Below are positions 55,944 to 64,000 of a DNA stretch of 64,000 bases, piece by piece. The DNA lies in NCBI GenBank assembly GCA_965277425.1, contig CBDICR010000007.1, positions 620,001-684,000 on the forward strand. Direction: 5' to 3'. The stretch's first letter is position 1. The number at the start of each line of letters is the position of its first letter. Both the position numbers and the translations under genes were made by a program. The stretch is from Poindextera sp965277425 (GTDB lineage: Bacteria; Pseudomonadota; Alphaproteobacteria; Caulobacterales; Caulobacteraceae). Under the pieces are notes generated by a model that saw only the letters and a program-made list of their open reading frames with translations, was not told the DNA's origin and made no database searches.

Positions 55944-57874
55944 AGGGCCGGCCCGCGTTTCGGCGGGGCGCTGCTCTTGGGCAGGTCTTCCGCCGAAAGG
56001 CCGATCGCCTCGCGGGCGGCGGTCAGGTCGCCTTGCGGCTTGACCACGGAAATGGCCACCGCGCGGGTTGCATCGCCCATGTCCTGGAAGATCTGCCGGG
56101 CGAGCGCGGGGCCCTGGCCGGCGGTCGCGCGCGCCACGTCGACGCCGGCGGCCGGATGCGAGGCGTCGATGCGCGCGATCATGACCTGCATCGGGCCGAC
56201 CTGGCCGTCGAAGACCTGGCCGGGCTTGGCGCCGAAGAGCCGCTCGATCATCTCCGGCGCGATCTGCTTGCCCTGTTGCAGGCCGGCGCGTGTGACGCCG
56301 TTCAGGACGCCGGCCTTGACGCTCGCGGACGCCGCCGCGGCCTCGAAACTCTCGCCCTTCTGAATCGCCTGGACCAGTTGGTCGGCGCGGTCGGCGAGCG
56401 CCTTGCCCTGGGTCTGTTGCATATAGATCTGGGTGAGCTGCGGCTTGATCTCGGCGAGGGTCGGCTCGGCGGGCGGGCTGACCTTCTCGACGCGCAGCGC
56501 GAAATATTCCCCGTTACCCTCGTCTTCCATCTCGCTCTCGCCGCCCTGAGGCAGCGAAAACGCCTCCTTCAGCATCCTGGGGTCCAGACCCTTCGCGGGC
56601 TGGCCGGTCAGGTCGGCGCCCTGGGCGGTGAACGGGCCGATGGTGGTCGGCGTGACGCCGGCCGTGCGCGCCGCGTCGGCCAGGTTCGCGCCGCTGTCGT
56701 GGGCGTCGCTGTACTTTTTCACCCCGTCGAACACCTTCTGGGTGGCCGAGTCGGTCTTGGCGTCGGCCTCAAGCTGCGGGCGCAGCGAGTCGAGCGTCGG
56801 CACGCTCGCCGGCGTGATCTTGATGATCTTGATCACCGCATAGCCGGCCAGTCCGCTGCTGATCGGGCCGACGACCTCACCGCTCTTGGCGGAAAAGGCC
56901 GCCGCGGCGATGGCCGGATCGACGATGCCGCCCTGAGGCTTGTCGGCGAAGGTGACCGGCGCGACGGCCTGGGCCTTGCCGACTGCGGCGGGATCCTTGC
57001 CGGTCTTCAGGTCCGCGACGATCGCGGCGCCCTTGGCCGCGTCCCGAGTGGAGAACTCGACCAGGGACCGCTTCTCGGGTTGGGACAGGCTGTCCTTGCG
57101 GAACGCATAGAGCTTCTGCACCGCCGCCTCGTCCACCGGCATGGAGGGGGCGATCGCCTTGGCGCTGAAGAGCACCAGGCTGATGGTGCGGACCTCGGGC
57201 CGGGTCAGGGCGACCGCGTTCTGGTTGAGAACCGCTTGCAGCTGTGCGTCGGTGGGCGCTGGCGGCGCCGGTACGCTTTTCGGCCCGAGGACCAGATAGC
57301 TGACGTTGCGGCTTTCCAGCTCATAACCAGCGATCACCGCGCCATAGATGTCGGGCGTCTTCAGGCCCGCCGCCAATCCCGCCGCCAGCTGGTTCTGGGC
57401 GATATCGTCCGCCATCAGAGCTTCGTACAGGGTCGGCGTCAGCCCGACCGTGGCCAGCTTCGACTCATAGGTCGCCTTGTCGAACTGACCCAGCGCGTTG
57501 AAAAAGCCGGGTTGCTGACGAAGCGTGTTCAAGATCAGCTGCGGCGCGGGAACCAGGCCGATCCGGCGCAGATAGTCGGCGAAGGCGTCGGACGCCTCGA
57601 CCTCGGACAAGGTGCGCTGGTCGAGGCCTTCGGCCACGGCGTCCTGCAGGCTCACGTCCTGGCCCGATTGCTGGCCGGCCTGCTGGCGCATGGCCTCGAA
57701 CAGCCGCTTGAACTCGCTCGGCGAGGTTTCATGCGCGCCCGCCGTGACAATGGCGTCGCTGAACTTGGGATGCAGGACGTCGCGAATCCCCCAGACGCTG
57801 AAGCTCACCACCAGCAGGCCGATCAACAGGGAGGCGAGCGGAGACTTCGCGAAGGCGCGAATGGCGGCGAGCAT
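55940..57874 (-). CDS. PpiD-like membrane-anchored peptidylprolyl isomerase/foldase
   Basis: 644 residues from ATG 57874, with AGGA upstream; ATG 57895 would add seven. One N-terminal anchor (SPLASLLIGLLVVSFSVWGI), a SurA-N-like domain, a central parvulin-type domain (FADKPQGGIVDPAIAAAAFS, GPISSGLAGYAVIKI) and a second half with FALRVEKVSPPAEPTLAEIK. It should help fold outer-membrane proteins in the periplasm. It is divergent from tpiA. Confidence 0.9.
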
Positions 57875-58024
57875 TGCGGGGCGATCCTGATCCATTCCGC
57901 GCCTGGGCGGTCGCGGACAAGCGGTATAGTGGAGCGTCTTGGGCGGGGGCAAGCGCCGGGCGCCGATGGACTCGAGCGGCGGCTTGACCTAGGCGCACCT
58001 GAAACAGGCCTTTAAAGGACGCTG

Positions 58025-58771
58025 ATGACCACGCCGCTGATCGCCGGCAACTGGAAGATGAACGGCCTGGGGCGAGATCTCGCCGAAGCGCGGCGCGTGG
58101 CCGAGAGCCTCGCCGAGGCGCCGGCCCGGGCCCGGGTGGCGATCTGCCCGCCGGCGACGCTGCTTACGCGCATGGCCGAGACCCTGGCGGGCTCGGCCGT
58201 GGCCCTGGGCGGCCAGGACTGTCATGCCGAGGCGTCGGGCGCCTTCACCGGCGACATCAGCGCCGAGATGCTCGCCGATGCGGGCGCGCGCCTGGTCATT
58301 GTCGGCCATTCCGAGCGGCGCGCCGGCCATGGCGAGACGGACGCCATGGTGGCGGCCAAGGCCCGGGCCGCCTGCCGCGCCGGGTTGGAGCCGATCGTCT
58401 GCGTCGGCGAGACGCGCGCCCAGCGCGACGCCGGCCAGGCCCTTGAGGTGATCTGCCGCCAGGTCGCCGGCTCGATCCCGTCCGGAATGGCCGATGGACG
58501 CTTCGTCCTGGCCTATGAGCCGATCTGGGCCATCGGCGCGGGCTCGACGCCGACCTCGGCGGAGATCATCGCCGCTCACGCCGCCCTGCGCCAGGCCCTG
58601 ATCGACTGCGCCGGCGCCGCCGGCCGCGGCGCGCCCATCCTCTATGGCGGCTCGGTCAAGCCGGATAACGCCGTGGAAATCCTCACGCTGGCCGAGGTGG
58701 GCGGCGCCCTGGTCGGTGGGGCGTCGTTGAAGGCGGTGGACTTCCTGGCGATCGTCCGGGCGCAAGCCTGA
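58025..58771 (+). CDS. tpiA: Triose-phosphate isomerase
   Basis: 248 residues: substrate Lys11 in AGNWKMNG, catalytic His in LVIVGHSERRAGHGE, catalytic Glu in LAYEPIWAIGAGSTPTSAE and ILYGGSVKPDNAVEIL. It has AAGGA 5 bases before the ATG. Glycolysis/gluconeogenesis. It stands alone between the foldase and the toxin-antitoxin pair. Confidence 0.97.
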   Translation: MTTPLIAGNWKMNGLGRDLAEARRVAESLAEAPARARVAICPPATLLTRMAETLAGSAVALGGQDCHAEASGAFTGDISAEMLADAGARLVIVGHSERRAGHGETDAMVAAKARAACRAGLEPIVCVGETRAQRDAGQALEVICRQVAGSIPSGMADGRFVLAYEPIWAIGAGSTPTSAEIIAAHAALRQALIDCAGAAGRGAPILYGGSVKPDNAVEILTLAEVGGALVGGASLKAVDFLAIVRAQA

Positions 58772-58813
58772 GCCTTCCGTGGATAAAAGCCGGCCAGGCG
58801 CACCTTGAGTTCC

Positions 58814-58839
58814 AAACCGGTTTGACTAGTTTGACTAAC
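58814..58839 (+). promoter_or_regulatory. Operator-like repeats of toxin-antitoxin operon
   Basis: A 10-bp palindrome AAACCGGTTT (58814-58823) runs into a perfect tandem 9-bp repeat GTTTGACTA (58820-58828 and 58829-58837). It lies 25 bp upstream of the antitoxin start. TTGACT within the repeat could be the -35 element. Antitoxins of this type bind such repeats to repress their own operon; this is inferred from position. Confidence 0.5.
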
Positions 58840-58860
58840 GGGATCGCAGGAAAGCTGGTC

Positions 58861-59133
58861 ATGGCCGATGGGACTTGGAGCCTGGCCGAAGCCAAGGCGA
58901 AATTTAGCGAGCTCGTCGAAAAGGCGCGCACCGAGGGGCCGCAGCACGTCACCCGCAACGGCAAGGATGCCGTTGTCGTGGTTTCGACGGCCGAATGGGC
59001 GAAGCGAGCGCAATCGGCGGCAAGGCCGTTTGTTAAGGCCCTGCTGGATCCAGCTGTGCGCGTCCTGACCCCAAAAGAGGCTGATCGTCTGTTCGCTCGC
59101 GATCCTGATCCTGGTCGCGCGATCGATCTTTGA
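58861..59133 (+). CDS. Phd/YefM-type antitoxin
   Basis: 90 residues from ATG 58861, with AGGAAA upstream; the longer frame from 58822 runs through the operator. The signature is WSLAEAKAKFSELVEKARTE, QHVTRNGKDAVVVVSTAEW. The C-terminal part (VRVLTPKEADRLFARDPDPG) would wrap the toxin. It overlaps the toxin gene by 4 bp. Confidence 0.9.
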   Translation: MADGTWSLAEAKAKFSELVEKARTEGPQHVTRNGKDAVVVVSTAEWAKRAQSAARPFVKALLDPAVRVLTPKEADRLFARDPDPGRAIDL

Positions 59134-59557
59134 CCTACCTCATCGACACCAATATCGCCTCTGAGCCGACGAAGAAAACACCAGACCCGAAGGTGACGGC
59201 CTGGCTCGGCGCCCGAGGCCCCGACGAGGTCTTTCTCAGCGCCGTTACAGCGGCGGAGATTCGCTACGGCGTCGACGCCTCGCCCCGCGGTGCGCGGCGG
59301 CGGGCGCTTGAGCGCTGGTATGCGGAGGTGATCGCTGGTCGGCCCGATCTCATATTGCCTGTCGGCCTCGAGGTCGCGGACGCATGGGCCGGCTGCGTCG
59401 TCGAGCGGAACGCGACAAACACACGATGCCGGCCGTGGACGCCTTCATCGCGGCCACCGCCGAGACCTACGGCCTGATCCTCGTCACGCGCAACGTCAGG
59501 GACTTCGAAGTCTGGGGCGGTCCGGTGTTCAATCCGTGGTCCGGGTCTGCGCTCTAG
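59130..59557 (+). pseudogene. VapC-like PIN-domain toxin, frameshifted
   Basis: The first frame (TTG 59130) has the PIN start TYLIDTNIASEPTKKTPDPK and VTAAEIRYGVDA. Near GACGCATGGG at 59380-59388 the homology shifts to another frame: GRLRRRAERDKHTMPAVDAF then IAATAETYGLILVTRNVRDF, ending at 59557. Adding one G to the TGGG run restores a 142-residue protein of normal VapC length with all acidic active-site residues. As written, the first frame ends at 59477 without the last two acidic residues and would be inactive. It may be a true mutation or a sequencing error. Confidence 0.85.
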
Positions 59558-59931
59558 CCGCCAGTCGCTTTGCGCGGACGCCCGCCGCGCCGGCCGTTGG
59601 CGCGGGCGGTCGCGGTCTTGGCGTCTGTCCGCGAGCGACCGCCTTTGCGGCCCAACAGCGTGGCCATCCAGCGCGGCGAGCCGAAAACGCCATTGAGCAG
59701 GGCGGGCAGATAAAGATCGGCGTCGAGCTTCGGCCAATGCAGGCCAAGGCCGGTCGGACTGATTTCTATTGTGGTTAGATCCACGGCCGAGCCCGTGTCC
59801 AGACCCTCGGCCAGTTCGGGCGGAAAGGCCAATTCCAGGCCATTGTCCAAACTCACGACCACCATCGAGCGAGCCCGATCATAGCGGCCGTCACTGCGCG
59901 CGGGCCGACCGCCATCTCGGCCTAGCCCCAA
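59554..59931 (-). CDS. DUF2442 domain protein
   Basis: 125 residues from TTG 59931, or 103 from ATG 59865. The core is VVVSLDNGLELAFPPELAEG, LTTIEISPTGLGLHWPKLDA and DLYLPALLNGVFGSPRWMAT, followed by a basic AT-hook-like tail ending GRRGGRPRK. DUF2442 proteins are small and of unknown function, often beside toxin-antitoxin genes, as here. I prefer the longer form because the ARSDGRYDR region fits the family. It starts 2 bp after the GNAT stop. Confidence 0.8.
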   Translation of the reverse strand: MGLGRDGGRPARSDGRYDRARSMVVVSLDNGLELAFPPELAEGLDTGSAVDLTTIEISPTGLGLHWPKLDADLYLPALLNGVFGSPRWMATLLGRKGGRSRTDAKTATARANGRRGGRPRKATGG

Positions 59932-59933
59932 CC

Positions 59934-60452
59934 TCAGAGCAACAGCCCGAACAGCACCACATCGCGCCGTTCGCCGTCGCGTTCGACATAGCCGCGCAGC
60001 AGGCCCTCGCGCTTGAAGCCCAGCCTGTCGAGCAGGCGCAAGGAGCGCACATTGCCGAGATGGGTGCGGGCCTGCAGGCGCTTCAGCCGCAACCCCTGGG
60101 CGGCGTGGCCGATGACCGCGTGCATGGCTTCGAAGGTGTAGCCCTGGCCCCAGAACCGCCGGGCGAGCATGAAGCCGACGTCGGCGCGGCTGTGGCGGCG
60201 GTCGATCTCGGAAAGGTCACACACGCCGAGGAACCCGCCGTCGTCCGCCAATTCCATGGTCCAGTAGCGGGCCTTGTCGCGCACCACCTCCTCCAGCTCC
60301 TGCTCGACGATTTCGGCGGCGAGGGCGGGATCGTCGATCTCGGCGGAATCCCAGAAGGCCATCACCTCGACGTCGCTCATCATCAGATGGATCGCCGCCG
60401 CGTCGCTGGGCTCCAGCGGCCTCAGGGTCAATCGTTCGGTCTTGAGAATCAT
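59934..60452 (-). CDS. GNAT family N-acetyltransferase (RimJ/RimL type)
   Basis: 172 residues from ATG 60452: MILKTERLTLRPLEPSDAAA, DVGFMLARRFWGQGYTFEAM (acetyl-CoA loop) and ARTHLGNVRSLRLLDRLGFK. These resemble ribosomal-protein or antibiotic acetyltransferases, but the substrate is unknown. It is divergent from secG and probably co-transcribed with the DUF2442 gene. Confidence 0.9.
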   Translation of the reverse strand: MILKTERLTLRPLEPSDAAAIHLMMSDVEVMAFWDSAEIDDPALAAEIVEQELEEVVRDKARYWTMELADDGGFLGVCDLSEIDRRHSRADVGFMLARRFWGQGYTFEAMHAVIGHAAQGLRLKRLQARTHLGNVRSLRLLDRLGFKREGLLRGYVERDGERRDVVLFGLLL

Positions 60453-60572
60453 GGCGGCGGCCTCACATAACCGGCAGCGGCCCGTCCCTAGCGCCCCGGG
60501 CGACGAGGTGATAGAGGGGCCGGCTGTCCGGCCAGGCGGCCAAAACGCGTTTACCCAAGAGTTTGCTCCCCA

Positions 60573-61235
60573 ATGCTGCTCGATATCCTTTTGGCGGTCC
60601 TGATCGTGGTCTGCCTGTCGCTGATCGGCGTCATCCTGTTGCAACGGTCCGAAGGCGGGGCGCTCGGCATGAGCGGCAGCGGCCCCGGCGGCTTCATGAC
60701 CGCACGCGGCACGGGCGACCTGCTCACCAAAACCACCCAGATTCTGGCCGGTGTCTTTTTCGCCCTCTGCCTGGCCATGACCCTGATCAGCGGCCATAGC
60801 CGCGGCGCCGGCTCGCTGGTGGACAAGCTGAAGCTGAACGCCCTGGGCGCGACTTCCTCGGAAAGCCCGGTTTCCAGCGCCCCTGGCCTTCCAGGCGGGC
60901 CGCTGAACAACCCCGCCGCGCCGTTCGGAGCGCCGGCGGCGCCGTTCAGCGCGCCGCAGCCGCAAGGCAATTCGCTCAATCTGCTCGGTAGCCCTCAGGT
61001 CCCGCCCGCCGCCCCGGCGCCCCGCCTGGCCAAGGCCGTCGCGCCGAAGCCGGCGGCGGCGCCCGCGGCCAAGGCCGCCAAACCGGCCAAGCCCGCGCCG
61101 GCCGCGCCCAAGGCCGCCGCGACCACCCCAGCCGCGCCCCCGGCGGTCGCGCCCGCGCCGCTGGCCGTTCCGCCGCCGCCGGCGCAGCCGACCTCCCCGC
61201 CAAGCGGGACGGGCGGCCCGGCCTCCGGCCAATAG
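60573..61235 (+). CDS. secG: Preprotein translocase subunit SecG
   Basis: 220 residues. The SecG core is the first 80 or so: two membrane segments (LLDILLAVLIVVCLSLIGVI and TTQILAGVFFALCLAMTLIS) with the loop GGALGMSGSGPGGFMTARGT. It is followed by an unusually long Pro/Ala/Lys-rich tail of about 130 residues, common in this order. It assists SecYEG protein export. Confidence 0.93.
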   Translation: MLLDILLAVLIVVCLSLIGVILLQRSEGGALGMSGSGPGGFMTARGTGDLLTKTTQILAGVFFALCLAMTLISGHSRGAGSLVDKLKLNALGATSSESPVSSAPGLPGGPLNNPAAPFGAPAAPFSAPQPQGNSLNLLGSPQVPPAAPAPRLAKAVAPKPAAAPAAKAAKPAKPAPAAPKAAATTPAAPPAVAPAPLAVPPPPAQPTSPPSGTGGPASGQ

Positions 61236-61255
61236 AAACCTGTGCGCATTCGATG

Positions 61256-61278
61256 CGCCCGCGTCGATGACGCGGGCG
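61256..61278 (+). terminator. Strong hairpin between secG and pyrG
   Basis: CGCCCGCGTC and GACGCGGGCG form a perfect 10-bp stem around the loop GAT. There is no T-run after it, so it may not be a classical intrinsic terminator; it could also act as an attenuator or as RNA protection. Confidence 0.45.
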
Positions 61279-61310
61279 GACGCTGCGAATCAGCGCTAAC
61301 CTGACCGCCC

Positions 61311-62960
61311 ATGGCCCGGTACATCTTCATCACCGGCGGCGTGGTCTCCTCGCTCGGAAAAGGTCTCGCCTCCGCGGCGCTCGGCGCGCTGTTGCAGGCG
61401 CGCGGCTATGCCGTGCGCCTTCGCAAGCTCGACCCCTATCTGAACGTCGATCCGGGCACGATGAGCCCCTATCAGCACGGCGAGGTCTACGTCACCGACG
61501 ACGGGGCCGAGACCGACCTGGACCTTGGCCACTACGAACGGTTCACCGGCGTCTCGGCCACCAAGGCCGACAACATCACCACTGGCCGCGTCTACCAGAC
61601 CATCCTGGAGAAGGAGCGGCGCGGCGACTATCTGGGCGCGACCGTCCAGGTGATCCCGCACGTCACCGACGAGATCAAACGCTTCATCCTGTCCGACGCC
61701 CGCGGCGAGGACGGGCGCGAGCCGGACTTCGTGCTGGTCGAGATCGGCGGCACGGTGGGGGACATCGAGGGCCTGCCCTTCTTCGAGGCCATCCGCCAGC
61801 TCGGCCAGGAGCTGCCGCGGGGCCACGCCTGTTTCGTTCACCTGACGCTGTTGCCCTTCATCAAGACCGCCGGCGAGATGAAGACCAAGCCGACCCAGCA
61901 CTCGGTCAAGGAGCTGCGCTCGATCGGCATCCAGCCGGACGTGCTGCTCTGTCGCTGCGAACAGCCGATCCCGCCCGGCGACAAGCGCAAGATCGCGCTC
62001 TTCTGCAATGTCCGTGAAAGCGCCGTCATCCAGGCGCTGGACGCCAAGACCATCTATGCGGTGCCGCTGGACTATCATCGGCAGGGCCTGGACGCCGAGG
62101 TGCTGTCGGTCTTCGGCCTCGGCGATGCGCCGGCGCCGGATCTGACGCGCTGGGAGGCGATCACCGAGACCCTGACCCACCCGGACGGCGACGTCACCAT
62201 CGCCGTGGTCGGCAAGTACACGGTGCTGAAGGACGCCTATAAGTCCTACATCGAGGCCCTGGTGCACGGCGGCGTGGCCAACAATGTCGGGGTGAACATC
62301 GACTGGGTCGAATCCGAGGAGCTGGAATCCGATCCGCAGGCCGCCGTCGAGCGGCTGGAAAACGCCGACGGGGTCCTGGTGCCGGGCGCTTTCGGCGAGC
62401 GCGGCTCCGACGGCATGCTGCGCGCGGTCAGGTTCGCCCGCGAACACGATGTGCCCTATTTCGGCGTCTGTTTCGGCATGCAGATGGCGGTGATCGAGGC
62501 GGCGCGGAACCTGGCCGGCCTGGCTTGCGCCTCCTCGAGCGAATTCGGCCCCACCACCGAACCGGTCGTCGGCCTGATGACCGAATGGACTCAAGGTAAC
62601 GAACGCGTGCGCCGCCAGGAGGGCGATGACCTGGGCGGCACCATGCGGCTGGGCGCCTATGAGGCGGTGCTGAAGGCCGGCTCGATGATCTGCGGCATCT
62701 ACGGCGCGGCCTCCATCTTTGAGCGGCACCGGCACCGCTACGAGGTCAATATTGGCTATCGCCAGGTGCTGGAGGACGTCGGCCTGAAGTTCGCCGGCCT
62801 GTCGCCGGACGGCGTCCTGCCGGAGACGATGGAACGGGAGGATCACCCCTGGTTCGTCGGCGTCCAGTTCCACCCGGAGCTGAAGAGCCGCCCCTTCGCG
62901 CCGCACCCGCTCTACGCCAGCTTCATCGCTGCGGCCAAGCACAAGAGCCGGCTGGTGTGA
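61311..62960 (+). CDS. pyrG: CTP synthase
   Basis: 549 residues. Synthase domain: MARYIFITGGVVSSLGKGLA, KLDPYLNVDPGTMSPYQHGE, EIGGTVGDIEGLPFFEAIRQ. Glutaminase domain: Cys in PYFGVCFGMQMAVIEAARN, His/Glu in VGVQFHPELKSRPF. It makes CTP from UTP, linking to pyrH upstream in the pathway. It overlaps the next gene by 4 bp. Confidence 0.97.
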   Translation: MARYIFITGGVVSSLGKGLASAALGALLQARGYAVRLRKLDPYLNVDPGTMSPYQHGEVYVTDDGAETDLDLGHYERFTGVSATKADNITTGRVYQTILEKERRGDYLGATVQVIPHVTDEIKRFILSDARGEDGREPDFVLVEIGGTVGDIEGLPFFEAIRQLGQELPRGHACFVHLTLLPFIKTAGEMKTKPTQHSVKELRSIGIQPDVLLCRCEQPIPPGDKRKIALFCNVRESAVIQALDAKTIYAVPLDYHRQGLDAEVLSVFGLGDAPAPDLTRWEAITETLTHPDGDVTIAVVGKYTVLKDAYKSYIEALVHGGVANNVGVNIDWVESEELESDPQAAVERLENADGVLVPGAFGERGSDGMLRAVRFAREHDVPYFGVCFGMQMAVIEAARNLAGLACASSSEFGPTTEPVVGLMTEWTQGNERVRRQEGDDLGGTMRLGAYEAVLKAGSMICGIYGAASIFERHRHRYEVNIGYRQVLEDVGLKFAGLSPDGVLPETMEREDHPWFVGVQFHPELKSRPFAPHPLYASFIAAAKHKSRLV

Positions 62961-63298
62961 CCGAGAACCTCGTCCGCCGCTTGGCGCTGGAGCTGCCGGA
63001 GACGGTGGAGGCCGATCACCACGGCAAGGCGGCTTTCGTCGTCGCCGGCAAGATCCTGTGCACCCTCCACACCGACCGGCCGCGCATCATGGTGAAGCTG
63101 GAGGCCGAGGATCAGCACAATCTCGCCGCCGCCCATCCGGACCTCATCGAACCGGTCCCCGGCTATTGGGGCCGCAAAGGCTCGACCTTCGTCCGTTACG
63201 AGCAGGCGGACGAGGCGCTGTTGCGCACCCTGCTGTGGATGGCCTGGACCCACGTCGCGCCGAAAAAGCTGGTCAAGGCCTCTCGGCTGGCCATGTGA
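62957..63298 (+). CDS. MmcQ/YjbR family protein
   Basis: 113 residues from GTG 62957: RRLALELPETVEADHHGKAA, FVVAGKILCTL, DLIEPVPGYWGRKGSTFVRY and WMAWTHVAPKKLVKA. The family has a CyaY-like fold and is thought to bind DNA; the function is unknown. It is translationally coupled to pyrG. Confidence 0.9.
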   Translation: MTENLVRRLALELPETVEADHHGKAAFVVAGKILCTLHTDRPRIMVKLEAEDQHNLAAAHPDLIEPVPGYWGRKGSTFVRYEQADEALLRTLLWMAWTHVAPKKLVKASRLAM

Positions 63299-63382
63299 AG
63301 GGCGGTCCTGTCGAAATCGCTTGACGACGAACGTCATGGGGTCGGCGTCGAGAGGTGCGCCGCACGCTTCATGGAGGCAATC

Positions 63383-63724
63383 ATGCAGTATTTGTTGATG
63401 ATCTACGGCGACGAATCCGCCGGAGCGAAGATGAGTCCTGCCGACTTGAGCGGAAGGACGGCGGCCTATCAGGCCTATACCGACGCCATGCGCGCCGCGG
63501 GGGCCTTCGTCGCGGGCGACCGGCTGCACGCCTCGACCGCCGCGACCACGGTCAAGGTGATCGACGGCAAGGCCCAGGTGCTCGACGGCCCCTATGCCGA
63601 GACCAAGGAACAGCTCGCCGGCTATTACATCGTCGAGGTCGCCGACCTGGACGCGGCCCTGAGCTGGGCTGCGCGCTGCCCGGGCGCGAGCGCCGGGACC
63701 ATGGAAGTGCGGCCGATCTATTAG
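63383..63724 (+). CDS. YCII-related (DGPF) domain protein
   Basis: 113 residues from ATG 63383, with GGAGG 5 bases upstream; ATG 63371 would hide this site. Signature: MQYLLMIYGDESAG, AFVAGDRLHASTAATTVKV, VLDGPYAETKEQLAGYYIVE and AARCPGASAGTMEVRPIY. These proteins commonly precede an ECF sigma factor of the ECF42 group, as here; their role is unknown. Confidence 0.95.
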   Translation: MQYLLMIYGDESAGAKMSPADLSGRTAAYQAYTDAMRAAGAFVAGDRLHASTAATTVKVIDGKAQVLDGPYAETKEQLAGYYIVEVADLDAALSWAARCPGASAGTMEVRPIY

Positions 63725-63728
63725 GCGC

Positions 63729-64000
63729 GTGTCGGGGTCTAGGAACACGGCTGAGGCGGGCAGGGCGGCGGAAGCCGCCGCCCGCCGCAGCTACGGCAAG
63801 CTGCTCGCCTGGCTGGCGACCCAGACCCGCGACGTCGCCGCCGCCGAGGACGCCCTGGCCGAAGCCTTCGCCAGCGCGCTGGAGACCTGGCCGAGGACCG
63901 GCGTTCCCCGCGTCCCGGAAGCCTGGCTGCTGTCGGCGGCCCGTCGGCGCGCCATCGATGCGGGCCGGCGCGCGCAAACCCGTTCCAACGCCGAGCGCGA
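63729..64000 (+). CDS. ECF sigma factor (ECF42/SigI-like), 5' part
   Basis: The frame from GTG 63729 runs off the right edge after 90 codons. Visible: RRSYGKLLAWLATQTRDVAA, AEDALAEAFASALETWPRTG and PEAWLLSAARRRAIDAGRR, typical of region 2 of the ECF42 group. It starts 4 bp after the YCII gene, the arrangement characteristic of this sigma group. Confidence 0.9.
   Translation, partial: MSGSRNTAEAGRAAEAAARRSYGKLLAWLATQTRDVAAAEDALAEAFASALETWPRTGVPRVPEAWLLSAARRRAIDAGRRAQTRSNAER

Overview
The window is GC-rich chromosomal DNA from an alphaproteobacterium of the order Caulobacterales (Caulobacter or Phenylobacterium type). The best evidence is a complete holdfast polysaccharide cluster in the order hfsE-F-G-H / C-B-A / D, the alphaproteobacterial GTTC-N7-GTTC SOS box upstream of lexA, and the runs pyrH-frr-uppS-cdsA-dxr-rseP-bamA-skp-lpxD-fabZ-lpxA-lpxI-lpxB and trpE/trpGDC-lexA-comEC-gltX-gltA. 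The genus assignment is inference.

Layout. 0-2.0 kb: tail of an unknown gene and a winged-helix/TPR regulator. 2.1-12.83 kb: a type I-C CRISPR-Cas island, all on the minus strand: cas3-cas5-cas8c-cas7-cas4-cas1-cas2, a leader of about 190 bp, then 41 repeats and 40 spacers with decayed repeats at the far end. The island lies between the intact ruvX gene (12.8-13.3 kb) and a decayed second copy of the ruvX 3' end (2.09-2.19 kb) in direct orientation. It therefore looks like an acquired island that went in at the end of ruvX; I see no recombinase in it. 13.4-17.1 kb: gatC-gatA and gatB, with a secreted orphan between gatA and gatB. 17.1-19.5 kb: an EthD protein, an RcnB-like protein, a GST, a small SEL1-like protein and an inverted-repeat element. 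19.5-28.7 kb: the holdfast cluster. 28.8-32.0 kb: tRNA-Ser(GCU), a HigBA-like toxin-antitoxin pair with a very small upstream gene, a hydrolase and an acyltransferase. 32.1-45.1 kb: a plus-strand envelope and translation run (UMP kinase, ribosome recycling, undecaprenyl-PP and CDP-DAG synthesis, MEP pathway, RseP, BamA, Skp, lipid A). 45.0-58.0 kb: gltA, gltX, comEC (frameshifted), lexA, trpC-D-G, an alpha/beta hydrolase, trpE and a PpiD-like foldase. 58.0-64.0 kb: tpiA, a Phd-VapC-type toxin-antitoxin pair with a frameshifted toxin, a DUF2442 protein, a GNAT, secG, pyrG, a YjbR protein, and a YCII protein with the start of an ECF sigma factor.

Most interesting points: the ruvX-end duplication around the CRISPR-Cas island, with cas3 starting 4 bp after the ruvX stop; single-base losses in homopolymers that break comEC and the vapC-like toxin; loss of the Walker A lysine in HfsB; a structured inverted-repeat element after gatB; and tandem operator-like repeats in front of the second toxin-antitoxin pair. 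I did not see a clearly new defence system. The CRISPR-Cas locus is a complete, canonical subtype I-C.
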